Shown one piece after another: positions 1-11,138 of a stretch of DNA of 64,000 nt. The translations under genes and the position numbers were made by a program. The notes under the pieces are model-generated. The model was not told the DNA's origin, made no database searches, and saw nothing but the letters and a program-made list of their open reading frames with translations. The stretch lies in contig CM034099.1 of the NCBI GenBank assembly GCA_019914945.1, positions 22,036,704 to 22,100,703 on the forward strand, read 5' to 3'. Every line of letters starts with the position of its first letter. The first letter of the stretch is position 1. The DNA comes from Typha latifolia (taxonomy: Eukaryota > Streptophyta > Magnoliopsida > Poales > Typhaceae).

Positions 1-111
1 GCCATTGTTGCATGACTACGAACTTTAGAGATATTTGATGCATTTATTCGAAGCAAACATATGATGTAACTCATCTCTGATATGATGTAACAAAGAATGG
101 TACAAAGGTCA

Positions 112-114
<3 letters not shown>

Positions 115-149
<35 letters not shown>
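115..149. repeat. (AT)n microsatellite
   Basis: Uninterrupted run of alternating A and T. Confidence 0.95.
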
Positions 150-152
<3 letters not shown>

Positions 153-728
153 GCACATGATCATGCATTGCTATTACCTAGTATTTGTTATGGCCATCAA
201 TATGTCCACGAAGCCAAACAAAGATTTTTTTTGTTTGTTTTGCATCATGTAATGCCTCACTAGTACCAAAAACCTTCGGGAAGCCACCATGAATTAATAC
301 TCGTGAAGTCATGCATGTGGAGGAGAATGAGCCATGCGTGACCCATTGCATAATTCCTACCATATCATTAATTTCAGTACCTCTTTAATCTTGTAAATCT
401 AATGGACAAATATATGTGAATGAGATATATATATACTTGCAAAGAGAGAATAGAGAAGCATGCATATGGTATGGTTGGTCATGAACCTATCCCTATCCCT
501 TTGGAATAATAGGAGAGGAAACATAAGAGTACCACGGCAGCAATTATGCATTGTATTATAGCTCACTGTCTGTACTATTATCCTGGATCATTGATAGAGG
601 ACTTATAAATGTCCGAGTTTATCGGAGGATTTGCTAAAGGATAAATTTGGAGTCCATCAAGATTGTTATCCCTCGTCGTACTTCCATTCAAATTCTTAGC
701 TCTAGACCTTAAAAACAAACTATTAGAG

Positions 729-746
729 CTCTCTCTCTCTCTATAT

Positions 747-802
<56 letters not shown>
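729..802. repeat. Compound (CT)n-(AC)n-(AT)n microsatellite
   Basis: Three dinucleotide repeats follow each other directly, CT then AC then AT, over about 74 bp. Confidence 0.95.
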
Positions 803-804
<2 letters not shown>

Positions 805-1065
805 CAAATATTAAAAATACTTCTACTACTACTATGAAGTGTAAATTATTAGTACTTTAAAAAAAAAAACTCCATCAATTTAAATGTGAGAAGAGCTAAA
901 AATACCCTCATTCTTATTTGAGTTGAGAGTATTCATGTCAACTCGGGTATATAAATTAAAAAGGGTATCATCCAAATAAAATAAAATAAAAAGTTAAAAG
1001 AATTTTTTTTGGTCCCATGGGGGTGTCACAAAATTAGGTGAGTATAAAACTCTTCCTCTTAGGAG

Positions 1066-1110
1066 CCAAAATAGGACACCGAAAGGAACCAAAATAGGAC
1101 ACCGAAAGGG
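1066..1110. repeat. Two-copy 22-bp direct repeat
   Basis: The unit beginning CCAAAATAGGACACCGAAAG occurs at 1066 and again at 1089, with one spacer base between copies and one mismatch at the last base. Confidence 0.9.
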
Positions 1111-1963
1111 AAAGCTACCGTAGGATGTGAAAGCACAGGATAGGAGGGCAAGAAAGAACTGCACTCGGGACCCACCTCAACCAGTCCTTTCTAAAAGACC
1201 CCCCCACACCTTGGAAAAATAATAAAAAAAATGATAGTATTAACAATAACAGAGAAAGTAGGGGATTAAAAGGCAAATGTTACATTGGTGTCCATGCCCA
1301 TCATAAGGTCATCATAGCTCCCTTTTTTATGTCAGGAAAAAGGAAAAGCTTGTAGTAGATAGATAGGTAGAGAACTCAATCATAAAGCAATGGATTACAG
1401 AATCATTTCCCTTCTCTCTCTTCTCTTTCTCCTCTGCATTAATATCAGGGATTTTGCTTCCTTGCATTCACTCACTCCCTCTAAAAACTCTGACAAAGAG
1501 AAGTCACAATGGAGGAAAAAGGCAGTAAAATACTCTGTTGACATCTGACTCAACTTTAATGCCCCTCCTCTTTTAAGCCCCAGCTTTGGTATTGGCTCCC
1601 ATCTTGGGCAAATCAAATGCAATGCAATGCCATGCCATGCCATGCCACTGTGTGTGTGTGAGAGAGAGAGAGAGGAGAAGTGTTGCTATTTCTTATGCCA
1701 CACTCATTTAATTTTGGTGCTTTCCTTTGACCACCTTTGTAATTGCATTATGAGGATTTTCACATAGGAACAACACATGGCAGGTGACCATTGGGGGGGG
1801 TGGGGTGGAGGGATTGATATATTATTCCTTTCTTGATCCTTTTTTGAGTTTTCTTCTTTTCCCCCACCCTCATTTCAATTCAAAAGGGGTGAAAAGACTA
1901 ATGCCATGGGGGAGTTAAATTCTTGCTAGCTCTAGTCCCTTCATGCTGCCTCTTTTGCTAGGA

Positions 1964-1964
1964 A

Positions 1965-2010
<46 letters not shown>
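1964..2010. repeat. Compound (AT)n-(AG)n microsatellite
   Basis: An AT repeat passes directly into an AG repeat. Confidence 0.95.
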
Positions 2011-2013
<3 letters not shown>

Positions 2014-2513
2014 GGTTGCCTCATTAAATATGTGAACAGAGGCATTCTTCTTTTGGCCACTTACTTGTGAAAGTTGATTCCTTGAGTTGAAAGAGAAAAT
2101 AGAGAACCTAATTATCACAGATTAGGTAAAGTTGGGGGAGAATTGCATTTATATACTGAAAAAAAAAGGTAGGGTGCAAAATCTAAATTTACCAAAATGC
2201 AGGTTCTGAAATGCAAAAACAATTTCCCCTACTATTAGTAATGAAACAAACATCTTTTGTGATTCCTACAATTTTATTCCTATGAAGTTAATGTAACAAT
2301 TTCTTTTCCTCGATAAATTAAAACATAAAAAGCGTAGCCTGACGCCTTAAATTTGTGGACACAAAAGGTGAAGAAGTATGTGAAAATAGGCAGAGATTTA
2401 ATTTATCCACTTAGTTGAATCCATAGAAACTTCTACTTCTTTTTACCCTCACGCTCTGTTCTCAATACTCTCTTTTGTTTACTGATGAGATCAGGCTGGG
2501 AGAATATTATGTA

Positions 2514-2514
<1 letters not shown>

Positions 2515-2538
<24 letters not shown>
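2515..2538. repeat. (CT)n microsatellite
   Basis: Perfect CT dinucleotide run. Confidence 0.9.
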
Positions 2539-2544
<6 letters not shown>

Positions 2545-2660
2545 TTAGTTTCCCATGGTACTCTCTCCTCATTACTCCATTCCTACTGCGGATTCCGAGG
2601 CAATAATTAATCCACCCATTAAATGCCTAGAAATTAAACCCCTTCCTTCTTCCCAAGGAC

Positions 2661-2697
2661 CCCCCCTCCCTCCCTCCCTCCCTCCCTCCCTCCCTCT
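2661..2697. repeat. (CCCT)n tetranucleotide microsatellite
   Basis: About eight copies of CCCT after a run of C. Confidence 0.9.
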
Positions 2698-4369
2698 ACA
2701 TGCATGCCATTAACCAAGAGGAATGTGTCTTGACCTCAATATAAGTGCACATCTATATATCCCCTAGAGAGAGAACTATATATGTTAGTGATTCCATTTC
2801 ATAAATAAATTAATGCCCATCTCTCTCTCTCTCTCTCTGTGTGTGTATAAATATATTCTCCTAAGAGAAAGAGAGAGAGAGAGAGAGGAAAAAAAAAGTG
2901 GAGTGGAAGTAAAGGGAATAGTGTTGGGTGTGGAAGAGTGGGACAGAGAAGACACAGTGAGTGAATGAATGAATGATGAAGTCATGATCATTAAATGATT
3001 TAGATGTCAAAAGGGAGGATGAGGAGGAGGAGGAGGAGGAGATGCTGCAGTTAAAATTATGACACACCACCCACTGCCTGCACGAGATATTGATTACATA
3101 TTATTTATTTTCTTTCTGCTATTCTCTGTTACTTCGTCGTCGTCGACGACAAAGATGATAAAATTCGAAGAAATTCCTACAGTCGGGGTTGGAGACGATC
3201 GTCAGGCCTCCATCCGACCATGACTTGCATGGTTACGGTGGTGGCTTGAGAAGTGACCTGGCTGGGATGTCTTCCTTCCTTGGGCCCCACTAGGAATGTT
3301 TATATATCAAACATCTTATAGAGTAAGAGAGAGAGAGAGAGAGTCAAAGGAATGGTGCAGAATCCACGGAGCACTTCATTCTCCCAAATGTTCTTGCGAC
3401 GTGATTCTATTGGCCACAAGCTGTCACGTATACGTAGTTTAAACAACGAAGAGCATTAATTTTGTAGTAGTAATAAATTCCAATACTAGCTATTAGCTCT
3501 TTCGTATTCTATGTATTAGTTTTTTTTAAACAGTGATTAGATGCATAATTTTATGTGCATATGATTGATTAATGATCATAGGGGTTCGAGGCGGGTCATG
3601 TGACGACATGTATAGGTCACGTGCGTTCCGGGAATCTCGCTTCCTTGCCATCCATCCATCACATTCCTCTCCCGGATCACACGTTCGCAAATCCCAACGG
3701 TCTGACTCTCGCCATTGGGCTGCAACATCGTGTACACCCCCACCCCACCATTATTAATGTATGTTGTGCCTGCATGGATCCACGTGGCGCTACCGGAATG
3801 GGTAACGTAGCGCTGTACAGAATTTGACATTGGCCCCATTTTCTTTTCTTTTTTTCTTTGTTTTCCCATTACCACTAGGTTTACTTTTATCCCATCACTT
3901 GTTGAGATTCCATTAAAAATTGATAATGAATAGCTACTGTGTCGTTAGATGCGCATCAATGTATTAATCGTACTTGTTCAAATTTTATGATCTTTAAATA
4001 TTATATTTTATGCATGATTGAAATCACACTTCATCTAAAGCCTATTTCATCTATTACATTTAGTTTTGCAAGCCACATGTTTAATATAATTACCATCTCT
4101 TCTCATCTATATATATCGGGGGTGGAAAGCTTGTAAGCAACAACAATTCATTAACTTTTATGGATTATAAATGCAACATGATACATAAATGAGAGAGGGA
4201 ATAAAACAAGTCTCAACCTTAGTCTAATTAAGACGCAACTACATATTAAAAAAAAAATATCATTCCCAAGGGCACCAAAGGATAGTATAAAAAAAAAAGC
4301 CGTAGGGATTTTATAGGAGTGGAGGTCTTGAGAAATTTTGTGTTTTCATCACAATCTGCCAGTTGAAAA

Positions 4370-5290
4370 CACAAACCTGTGATGCGCCTGAGGTTGGAAG
4401 ATCAGGGATCACTAACCTATAATGAGGAGAAGAAAGAACCGAATACAGGGCCCACCAAGAAAGGCCGCAAAAGACAAGATATAAATAAATCTCTCACAAA
4501 ATGCTCGGTGAGAGTGGTAAAGCAACCAACACCAACGGTCACTGCCTGCAACAGTGCACAAGAGACCCTGACGAGGAGAGGGAGAGATCGAAGCAAGCCA
4601 ACCAAATCCGAACCCAGTCCAAGCCAAGCCAAATAGGTATCGACCCAACAGGAGCCACCAAATCCTAACGAACCAGACCTGCACCCAAAAAAAAAGACCA
4701 ACCAGGGACTACCACTTGACCCTAAGCTCTAGCCAAAGCAAGGCCTTGACGAATCTCTAGCGAGGCTCCTATGGGCGAGGCCATGGTAGTGCCTTAGCCA
4801 GGCACCCATAAGCGAGGCCATGCTAGAGCTCTAACCAGGCACCCACGGGCAAGGCAAAAGGAAAGCTCGTTGGTGATTAGTAGCAAAAAATCACTCACTT
4901 CCATGGAGTAGATCAATCATTCGAAAGTGGACTATTCATCTAGTGCATTTGCAGCTCGACGATAATGGGGAGAACAGTACAGTTGTCAAAAATAAGCCTT
5001 CTCCGATGCAAAGAGTGATACAGGGGGTGAAGGGGGTAGAGGAAACTGATGAGGATAGGAATGGAGAGGAAGAGGGATAGCTGAGAACATGAGAGCACAA
5101 AAATGGAGGAGAAGAGTGTGAGAGGGAAAGAGAAGTAAAGAAACAAGCAAAGGAAGCTTTATCAGTAGAGAGGGAGACCAAAGACTTAGAAAAGGGGAGA
5201 GAAAAAAAGAGGAAGCAGGAGCCCATCGGCTAGGGGAGGGAAGGGAAAACTTCACCAAACCCTAGCAATAGCAGAGCTAGGAATGGCGCA
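4370..5290 (+). repeat. Copy of a dispersed, diverged repeat family (purine-rich)
   Basis: This block shares order and motifs with 34740-35630. Both begin near an ACAAACCTGTGA / ACAACCCTGTGA motif followed by GGAAGATC. Both run through a long purine-rich stretch and end with GCTAGGGGAGG, then CCAAACCCTAGCAA / CCAAACTCTAGCAA. The spacing between first and last motifs is similar (about 0.8-0.86 kb). At about 4770-4860 it contains two to three diverged copies of a roughly 47-bp unit built on GGCACCCA and GCGAGGCCATG. No coding capacity was found; it may be decayed non-autonomous retroelement DNA. Confidence 0.5.
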
Positions 5291-5566
5291 GATGTGAGGA
5301 TACTAGAATGCTGTTCTCATCTCTTCTTATATATGCCAAAATGAGTTGTTGGACTATTCTTTGTGAGATGGTCAATTTGGCCATGAACACTAGCGATGCT
5401 TGTGTATCCAGATTAAGAAATAGGGCTCACTTGAAAAGCAATGTTGAATTAAAACTAGGTAAAATTATTCCTCAGACAATCTAGAACTAGCTTATTGCCA
5501 TCCGTCAACTTTATTACCACCCACTCTTTACCCTATATTATATGCACTTAAATTGAAACTAAAGTT

Positions 5567-6240
5567 TTGTTCTTTTTTTCTCAATCAACCCTAGTTCGAG
5601 TTGCTAGGGGAGGGAAAGATTCTACTCCCTTTTCTTTCCTAATTTCCCATTTTACTTTCTTCCTCTATCCTTCTTCTCAGCTCTCTTTCCTCTCTCTCTC
5701 TCCCTTTTTCTCTATTTTTATACTTTCGCAGCATCTTCCTTCTCTGTCTTGCAGTCGCCATTGCCCTCACTTTCCCTCTTCTCACCTACTCTTTCTCTCT
5801 TTTCATCCTCACCCTCCTAGATGTCTATCATTTTTCAACCTCTTTTGCCCCCATGGAATTCTCTACCTTAGTCCTCCTCGACTGCGATTTTCCTCTCCAC
5901 CCTCTCTTCACCTTCTCCCCCTTCGTTCTCTCACCATTTTTGCCTTCTCCATTGAATATCTACTCCTTTACCTCCGTGTCATATTAGATTTATCATTTGT
6001 CACTATCGGCTACACCACTGCCTTCTTCATCTCACCTCTATCGTTGCCAATCCGCGCATAATTGTCGATGTTGTTGTTGGCTCAATGCTACCATCATTGT
6101 AGCGACCACTGAGGCAATCTTCTTCTTCTCTATGTTGAATGTCATTTCATGGCAGGTCATCTTATAATAGTGATCTTCAAGGACAATCTGATTCTTAGGG
6201 ATTGTGATGGAGCCATTAAAATGCCCCAGTCTCATGATGT
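5567..6240. other. Pyrimidine-rich block with a long but non-coding open frame
   Basis: A 164-codon open frame runs from 5567 to 6061 on the plus strand, but its product is almost only Ser, Leu, Phe and Pro, as expected from CT/TTC-rich DNA. It shows no domain or plausible splice partner. The block starts with GTTGCTAGGGGAGGGAAAG, the motif that also ends the purine-rich repeat family nearby, so it is probably repeat-derived. Confidence 0.5.
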
Positions 6241-7858
6241 ATTTGTGTGTTTTTTTTCATTTTTGGCGCTGATTGTTTCACCGAGTTGTGGAATTTGTTT
6301 TAAGTATCTCTACTCTTCTAATGTGTAGGAGGCTTATATTCATTTGGTTGAAATAAATAAAATTCTGCCCGAGCTTTCTCTCAAAGTTAAAAAAATAAAT
6401 ATATAAATATATAAATTGAAATTACATGTATAGAATAGAAGAGAGAGAGGGGGGTGGAGGAGGCCCCTCTTGCCTTGAATTGAGTCTTTGATGCTTCTAA
6501 TCACATAAATGCTCCCTGCATAGGGGTCGGGTGACAAAGGGGAGTTATGAGATGTTTTATTTAATTCTGGTAGTCTAACAAAGACTTGGAAATCCGAGCT
6601 ACCGTTGAGTAGTATCCAGCCTTTACTTCCCCTTGCAGGAGCTGTCTTTTTTTTTTTTTTAAATACATTTCATTAGAGCTTGTTTCTAGACTTGAGCAGT
6701 TGAGCTCTTTTTAGGGTTTAGCAGCTCTTCTTAACCCACTTCCTCAACTTAATTAATTAAAAAAAAAACTAAGTGTTGTTCCCAATAAGAAAGGTTTGAT
6801 GTCTTGATGGAACCTTGGGGTGTGGAGATCTTGATCATGTAGATGGATAGAGTCAACTAGTGTGTGTGTGTGAAAGAGAAATATATATATATATATATTA
6901 ACATGTGGAGATGACACAATGATGCTACTACCCAAGGTTGTTGCAAGATTGGATGGAATATTTGGGAGGATGAAAAAGGAATTAGAAGTTAGAAGGATTG
7001 TGGTATATATATATATTAAGGTTTTATAATAGTGGATGTAGTTTATTAAAAAAAAACCCCACTATTCTAAGTACACATGTAAGCCAAACAACACCCTTTT
7101 GGTCAATGGAGCTAGCCCTTAGGCACCTGACAACCCTAGTTGTGACCTAAGGGTACAATCATCTTATTATTAATCTTTCTTCTTCTCTCTATATTTTTAT
7201 GATTAGGGTTTGGACGAGTCAATGCACCACAAGAAATGACATTTTCCCACAATCCCCAACTACCAATCTTATTTGGGGGTGTGCATTCTCAATTTCTATG
7301 TTGTAATCATATTCACTTCAAAGATGTGATGTGCAAAAAATAAGAAAAGCCCAAGATTTATGCTATGGAAGTTAGAATAAAGGTAATAGATACCAAAAGT
7401 CGTTCACCGAATCCATGGAACATTTATAGAAGGCTATGCATGCACCATAGAAAAGTAAATGGCAAAACAAAAAGGAAGAGGCTTTGGCCCTTTCTAATAT
7501 TGATGTACTATGCGACAAATATTTAATTAATTTTTTGTGTGTGTGCATAGTGTACTTTTTATTCTTATTTTTAGTTTATTTTATATGTATCATACTTTAA
7601 TCTTCGTCACATACATAATAATGTCTTATTCATCAAGCACATTACTGGAAAAGAAAGAAAAGAGAAAGCTTAAGTTGTGAGCCAACTGTAGTCCAGAATC
7701 CGAATGGTGTGGGAGTTCCCTCACAGTCACAGCAAGGTTTTATTTCTCAAGACCTTCTATTCTATGGACTCCATCTTTGTGAGTTTCTTTTTTACAACCC
7801 GACGTCTCCGGGCTGGAAGTCTGAAACCCCCCGTTTCTTTAGTATTTTGACCCTTTTG

Positions 7859-7891
<33 letters not shown>

Positions 7892-7958
7892 CTTCTCTCT
7901 TTCTCTCTTTTGGAGTGTCATTTTCTTACACATACTCTCTCTCCTCTCATCTCCTAAT

Positions 7959-7996
<38 letters not shown>
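7859..7996. repeat. Two (CT)n microsatellites in the region before KANADI
   Basis: CT runs at 7859-7885 and 7962-7996 are separated by mostly pyrimidine sequence. They lie 0.4-0.5 kb before the KANADI start codon, in what may be its promoter or leader. Confidence 0.9.
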
Positions 7997-7998
<2 letters not shown>

Positions 7999-8080
7999 CC
8001 CCCTTTCAAGTATAGTAGCTAACAAAGGACAACCCAAGAAACTAATTAGCTTTCCTTTTATTAGTTTCTAGCTTCCTCTA

Positions 8081-8117
8081 TTCTTCTTCTTCTTCTTCTT
8101 CTTCTTCTTCTTCTTCC
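8081..8117 (+). repeat. (TTC)12 microsatellite in putative KANADI leader
   Basis: Perfect TTC run of about 36 bp, complementary to the GAA run at 8331-8362. Confidence 0.95.
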
Positions 8118-8168
8118 GGCCTCTTCTCTCCATCTCCACTTTACTCTTCTCCAAATCAATATACATAT

Positions 8169-8304
8169 ATGAAGAGCATGCCAAGTTGAGAGCACCAGTC
8201 CGGCATCACTCTCCAAGCTCCAAGAGAAGAAAGAAAGAGAAAAGATGATACCTTCCATCGCTACTCAATTGCATAAGAGAAAAGAAATGAAGATTGGAGG
8301 ATAG
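8169..8304 (+). promoter_or_regulatory. Two candidate upstream ORFs in the KANADI leader
   Basis: If transcription starts upstream of about 8160, the leader carries two short ORFs: 8169-8189 (6 codons plus stop) and 8245-8304 (19 codons plus stop). Both end before the main ATG at 8374 and neither overlaps it. The transcription start is not known, so use of these uORFs is an inference. Confidence 0.4.
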
Positions 8305-8309
8305 AGGAA

Positions 8310-8362
8310 GTAGTAGTAGTAGTAGTAGTAGAAGAAGAAGAAGAAGAAGAAGAAGAAGAAGA
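8310..8362 (+). repeat. (AGT)n followed by (GAA)n just before the KANADI ATG
   Basis: About seven AGT units, then about ten GAA units, ending 11 nt before the start codon at 8374. The transcript would therefore carry a variable trinucleotide tract next to its start. Confidence 0.95.
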
Positions 8363-8373
8363 TCAAGTAATTA

Positions 8374-11065
8374 ATGGAAGCCGCTTCGTCGCCGTCGCCG
8401 TGTCCCGACCTCTCCCTCCACATCAGCCCTCCAAACATCGCTCCTCCTTCGGTCTCCGCCGCCATCCCCGCCGCCGATCGTGACACCGAGCTCTCCCTCT
8501 CCCATCCCTCTCCCAACTCGCGGCAATTTAGATCACCATCGTCGACATCATCGCTGCCTCCTCCAAATCTGCCTCTCGATCACGGATTCGAATCGTCTTT
8601 CAATCCTTCTTCTTCTTCATCAGATGGATCGAGACCCATTAGAGGGATCCCAATTTACAATAACCCCCATATTCCCTTTCTCCCCACCGACCCCAAAATG
8701 GGGTTCTACCATCACCACCACCACCACCTCTCTTCTTGCTCTCCAACTTGGTCTTCTTCAATTTGCTCCACTTCCTCCTCGTCTCCGATGGCATCGACGA
8801 ACAATTTGCACCAGATTATGGGATCCCCGTACCACCACCGGATGATCGCGGGGCCGACGAGGTTTAACGGGTTGTCGTCGGATTCCTTTAAAGGATACCA
8901 CCATCACCATTATGGCATTGGGTCGTTGGATGCTACTCAGAGCATGATGAGGTCCAGGTTCCTGGCGAAGATACCGGCGAAGCGGAGCATGCGGGCGCCG
9001 AGAATGCGGTGGACTAGTACTCTCCACGCCCGATTCGTCCACGCCGTCGAGCTCCTCGGCGGCCACGAGAGTATGCATCCCTACAAAAATCTCTCCTTTT
9101 TTTCAAAAAAAAAAATCTACTCTTGTGTTATATGGTTTGGGGGTATTGATCAAGTATGGATTTTATTTTATTTCTATTTATTAGGGGCTACTCCGAAATC
9201 AGTTCTTGAGCTCATGGATGTAAAGGATCTCACTCTAGCTCATGTCAAGAGTCATTTGCAGGTACTTATCCTTTTAATCCTTCTTCTTCTTCTTTTCTTC
9301 TTCTTCTTTGGGTGGTCATCTCTCTCTCTCTCTTAGCACAGTAGCCAGTGGATGCAGTGACTGAGTGAATGAATGAGTGAATGAATAGATGGGTCTGCTA
9401 AGAGACTGACAGAGAGAGAGAGATAGATAGAAGAATAGGCGAGAAAAAAGTAGTCATCATTAGACAATAATACAATTATGTCAAGAAACCAAAAACGAAG
9501 CATCACACACTCTTCTCTCCTCCCCTTTCTTTTCTTTTCTGGGAAGCCCCAGTTTACTCCACTTCTCTTTTCCTCTCCTTTCTTCGCCCTTCTGTCTCTC
9601 TCTCTCTCTCTCTCTCTTGATAGTCTTTAATTTCTCTTTTTTTTCCCCTCTACTTTGCCTTTGCAGATGTATAGAACTGTGAAGACCACTGACAAGCCTG
9701 CAGCCTCCTCAGGTAATTCGTATTGCTTAAGCCTTCTATACGCCCCTCATTAATAATTACTTCCTTTTCCTTTACATCAATGCACACTCATTATAACAAA
9801 GTTATATGTTTTATACTCCTGAATTGAAGGCCAATCAGATGGCTCCGGCGAAGAAGATTTCGCTTCCGGCGGCGCCGATCTAAACTTCCGACGGTTCATT
9901 GAGCAAAAGGGATCAGACGGATCAAACCCACCAAATGACATGGAATACTCGTCACCTACTTGTACCACCCCTTCCACAAGGTGGAGCAACTCTTCCAGGT
10001 ATGCATGCCCATTGCCCACAGACTTTTCCTCTCTTTTCTTTTCATGTTATCTTTCGGCATTTGTGTACTTCAACCAGTGCTGCATGGGATTAGGCTTTGC
10101 TTAGAGGATTGACAAGAATATAGCATCTATATATGGTGCATTCTTGAAGCATAAAAAGAGGTCTCGCTCCCTGCATGTCAGCTTTTGCTTTTCTCTCCCC
10201 CCCTGTACATGTTTGTGCAGCAGCTCAAAGTAAAGCCACATATAGTAAAGAGAGGAACTTGCTGGGTTAAAACATTTTTTTTTTTTCTTGCTGAAAAAAT
10301 AAGCATGTGAAAGAATACTTAACTTTATAATTAATTATATCTAGGTTTAGTGATCATTGTTAAGATTTATGTTTCTGCCTCTATTCATAGGCTAACTTAG
10401 GAGCTAATGTTTTCTGCCACATAAGACCAAAAAGTCCTCCCACTCACCTTGACTTGCGCAACCTTCTCCCTTTGGTGCTATTTGCATTATAATACTGTGA
10501 TAAGCTGTATGGCTCTTGGGCTTTGCCTTGTCTTTATCCTCCTCTGATGGACTATTTTATTTATTTTTCATTTCAATGCATGGCTCTGATTCCAGGAATA
10601 TGTTTTGACCTGACATTGCCCTAATACCTAGAAAATATGTTTTTGTCTCTATCCCCAACTTTATTCATCTTTGCTCTTACTTATTTGAGTCATTATTAGC
10701 ATCATCCATGCTGGGACTTCTTCTGTCCACTTCTATGCTCTTCTCTCTCATCCGAGTTCCAAGATACCCTATATCTCTGAAAGGCCATTTTTGTTAAAAG
10801 AACTTGTAGTATTCTTTCTCCAGGATCATATGAATTCTCCTAGAACGTTTATTGAATTAAGCATATTGCTAGTCACTAGTGGAAACTAAGAACTCAAGTT
10901 TATATGATTATATCTAATCTCTAGAGTTAAAATTTTTGTGATTCTATAGCTTAATATGATGCAATGCCACTTACACTGTCTATGTCAATGCTTCAGGAAT
11001 GGTAATAACTCAAAACGTAAAATCAACCCATATTACTGAAGCATATTTGTATCCTGATATTCTAG

Positions 11066-11138
<73 letters not shown>

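Larger units (their letters stand above)
1..8080. other. Intergenic region upstream of KANADI, no gene recognised
   Basis: No reading frame here resembles a known protein or joins into a spliced gene. Short open frames are mostly translations of microsatellites or pyrimidine-rich tracts. The stretch holds many dinucleotide repeats, a GC-richer segment at about 3.1-3.9 kb with several ACGT cores, a purine-rich block at 4.37-5.29 kb and a pyrimidine-rich block at 5.57-6.1 kb. A two-copy direct repeat of 22 bp lies at 1066-1110 with period 23. Confidence 0.7.

Noticed and set aside
178..363. 61-codon minus-strand frame at the left edge
   Set aside because: No recognisable domain, and it is flanked by AT microsatellite.
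5567..6061. 164-codon open frame on the plus strand
   Set aside because: Composition is almost only Ser, Leu, Phe and Pro from pyrimidine-rich DNA; no domain, splice partner or homologue recognised.
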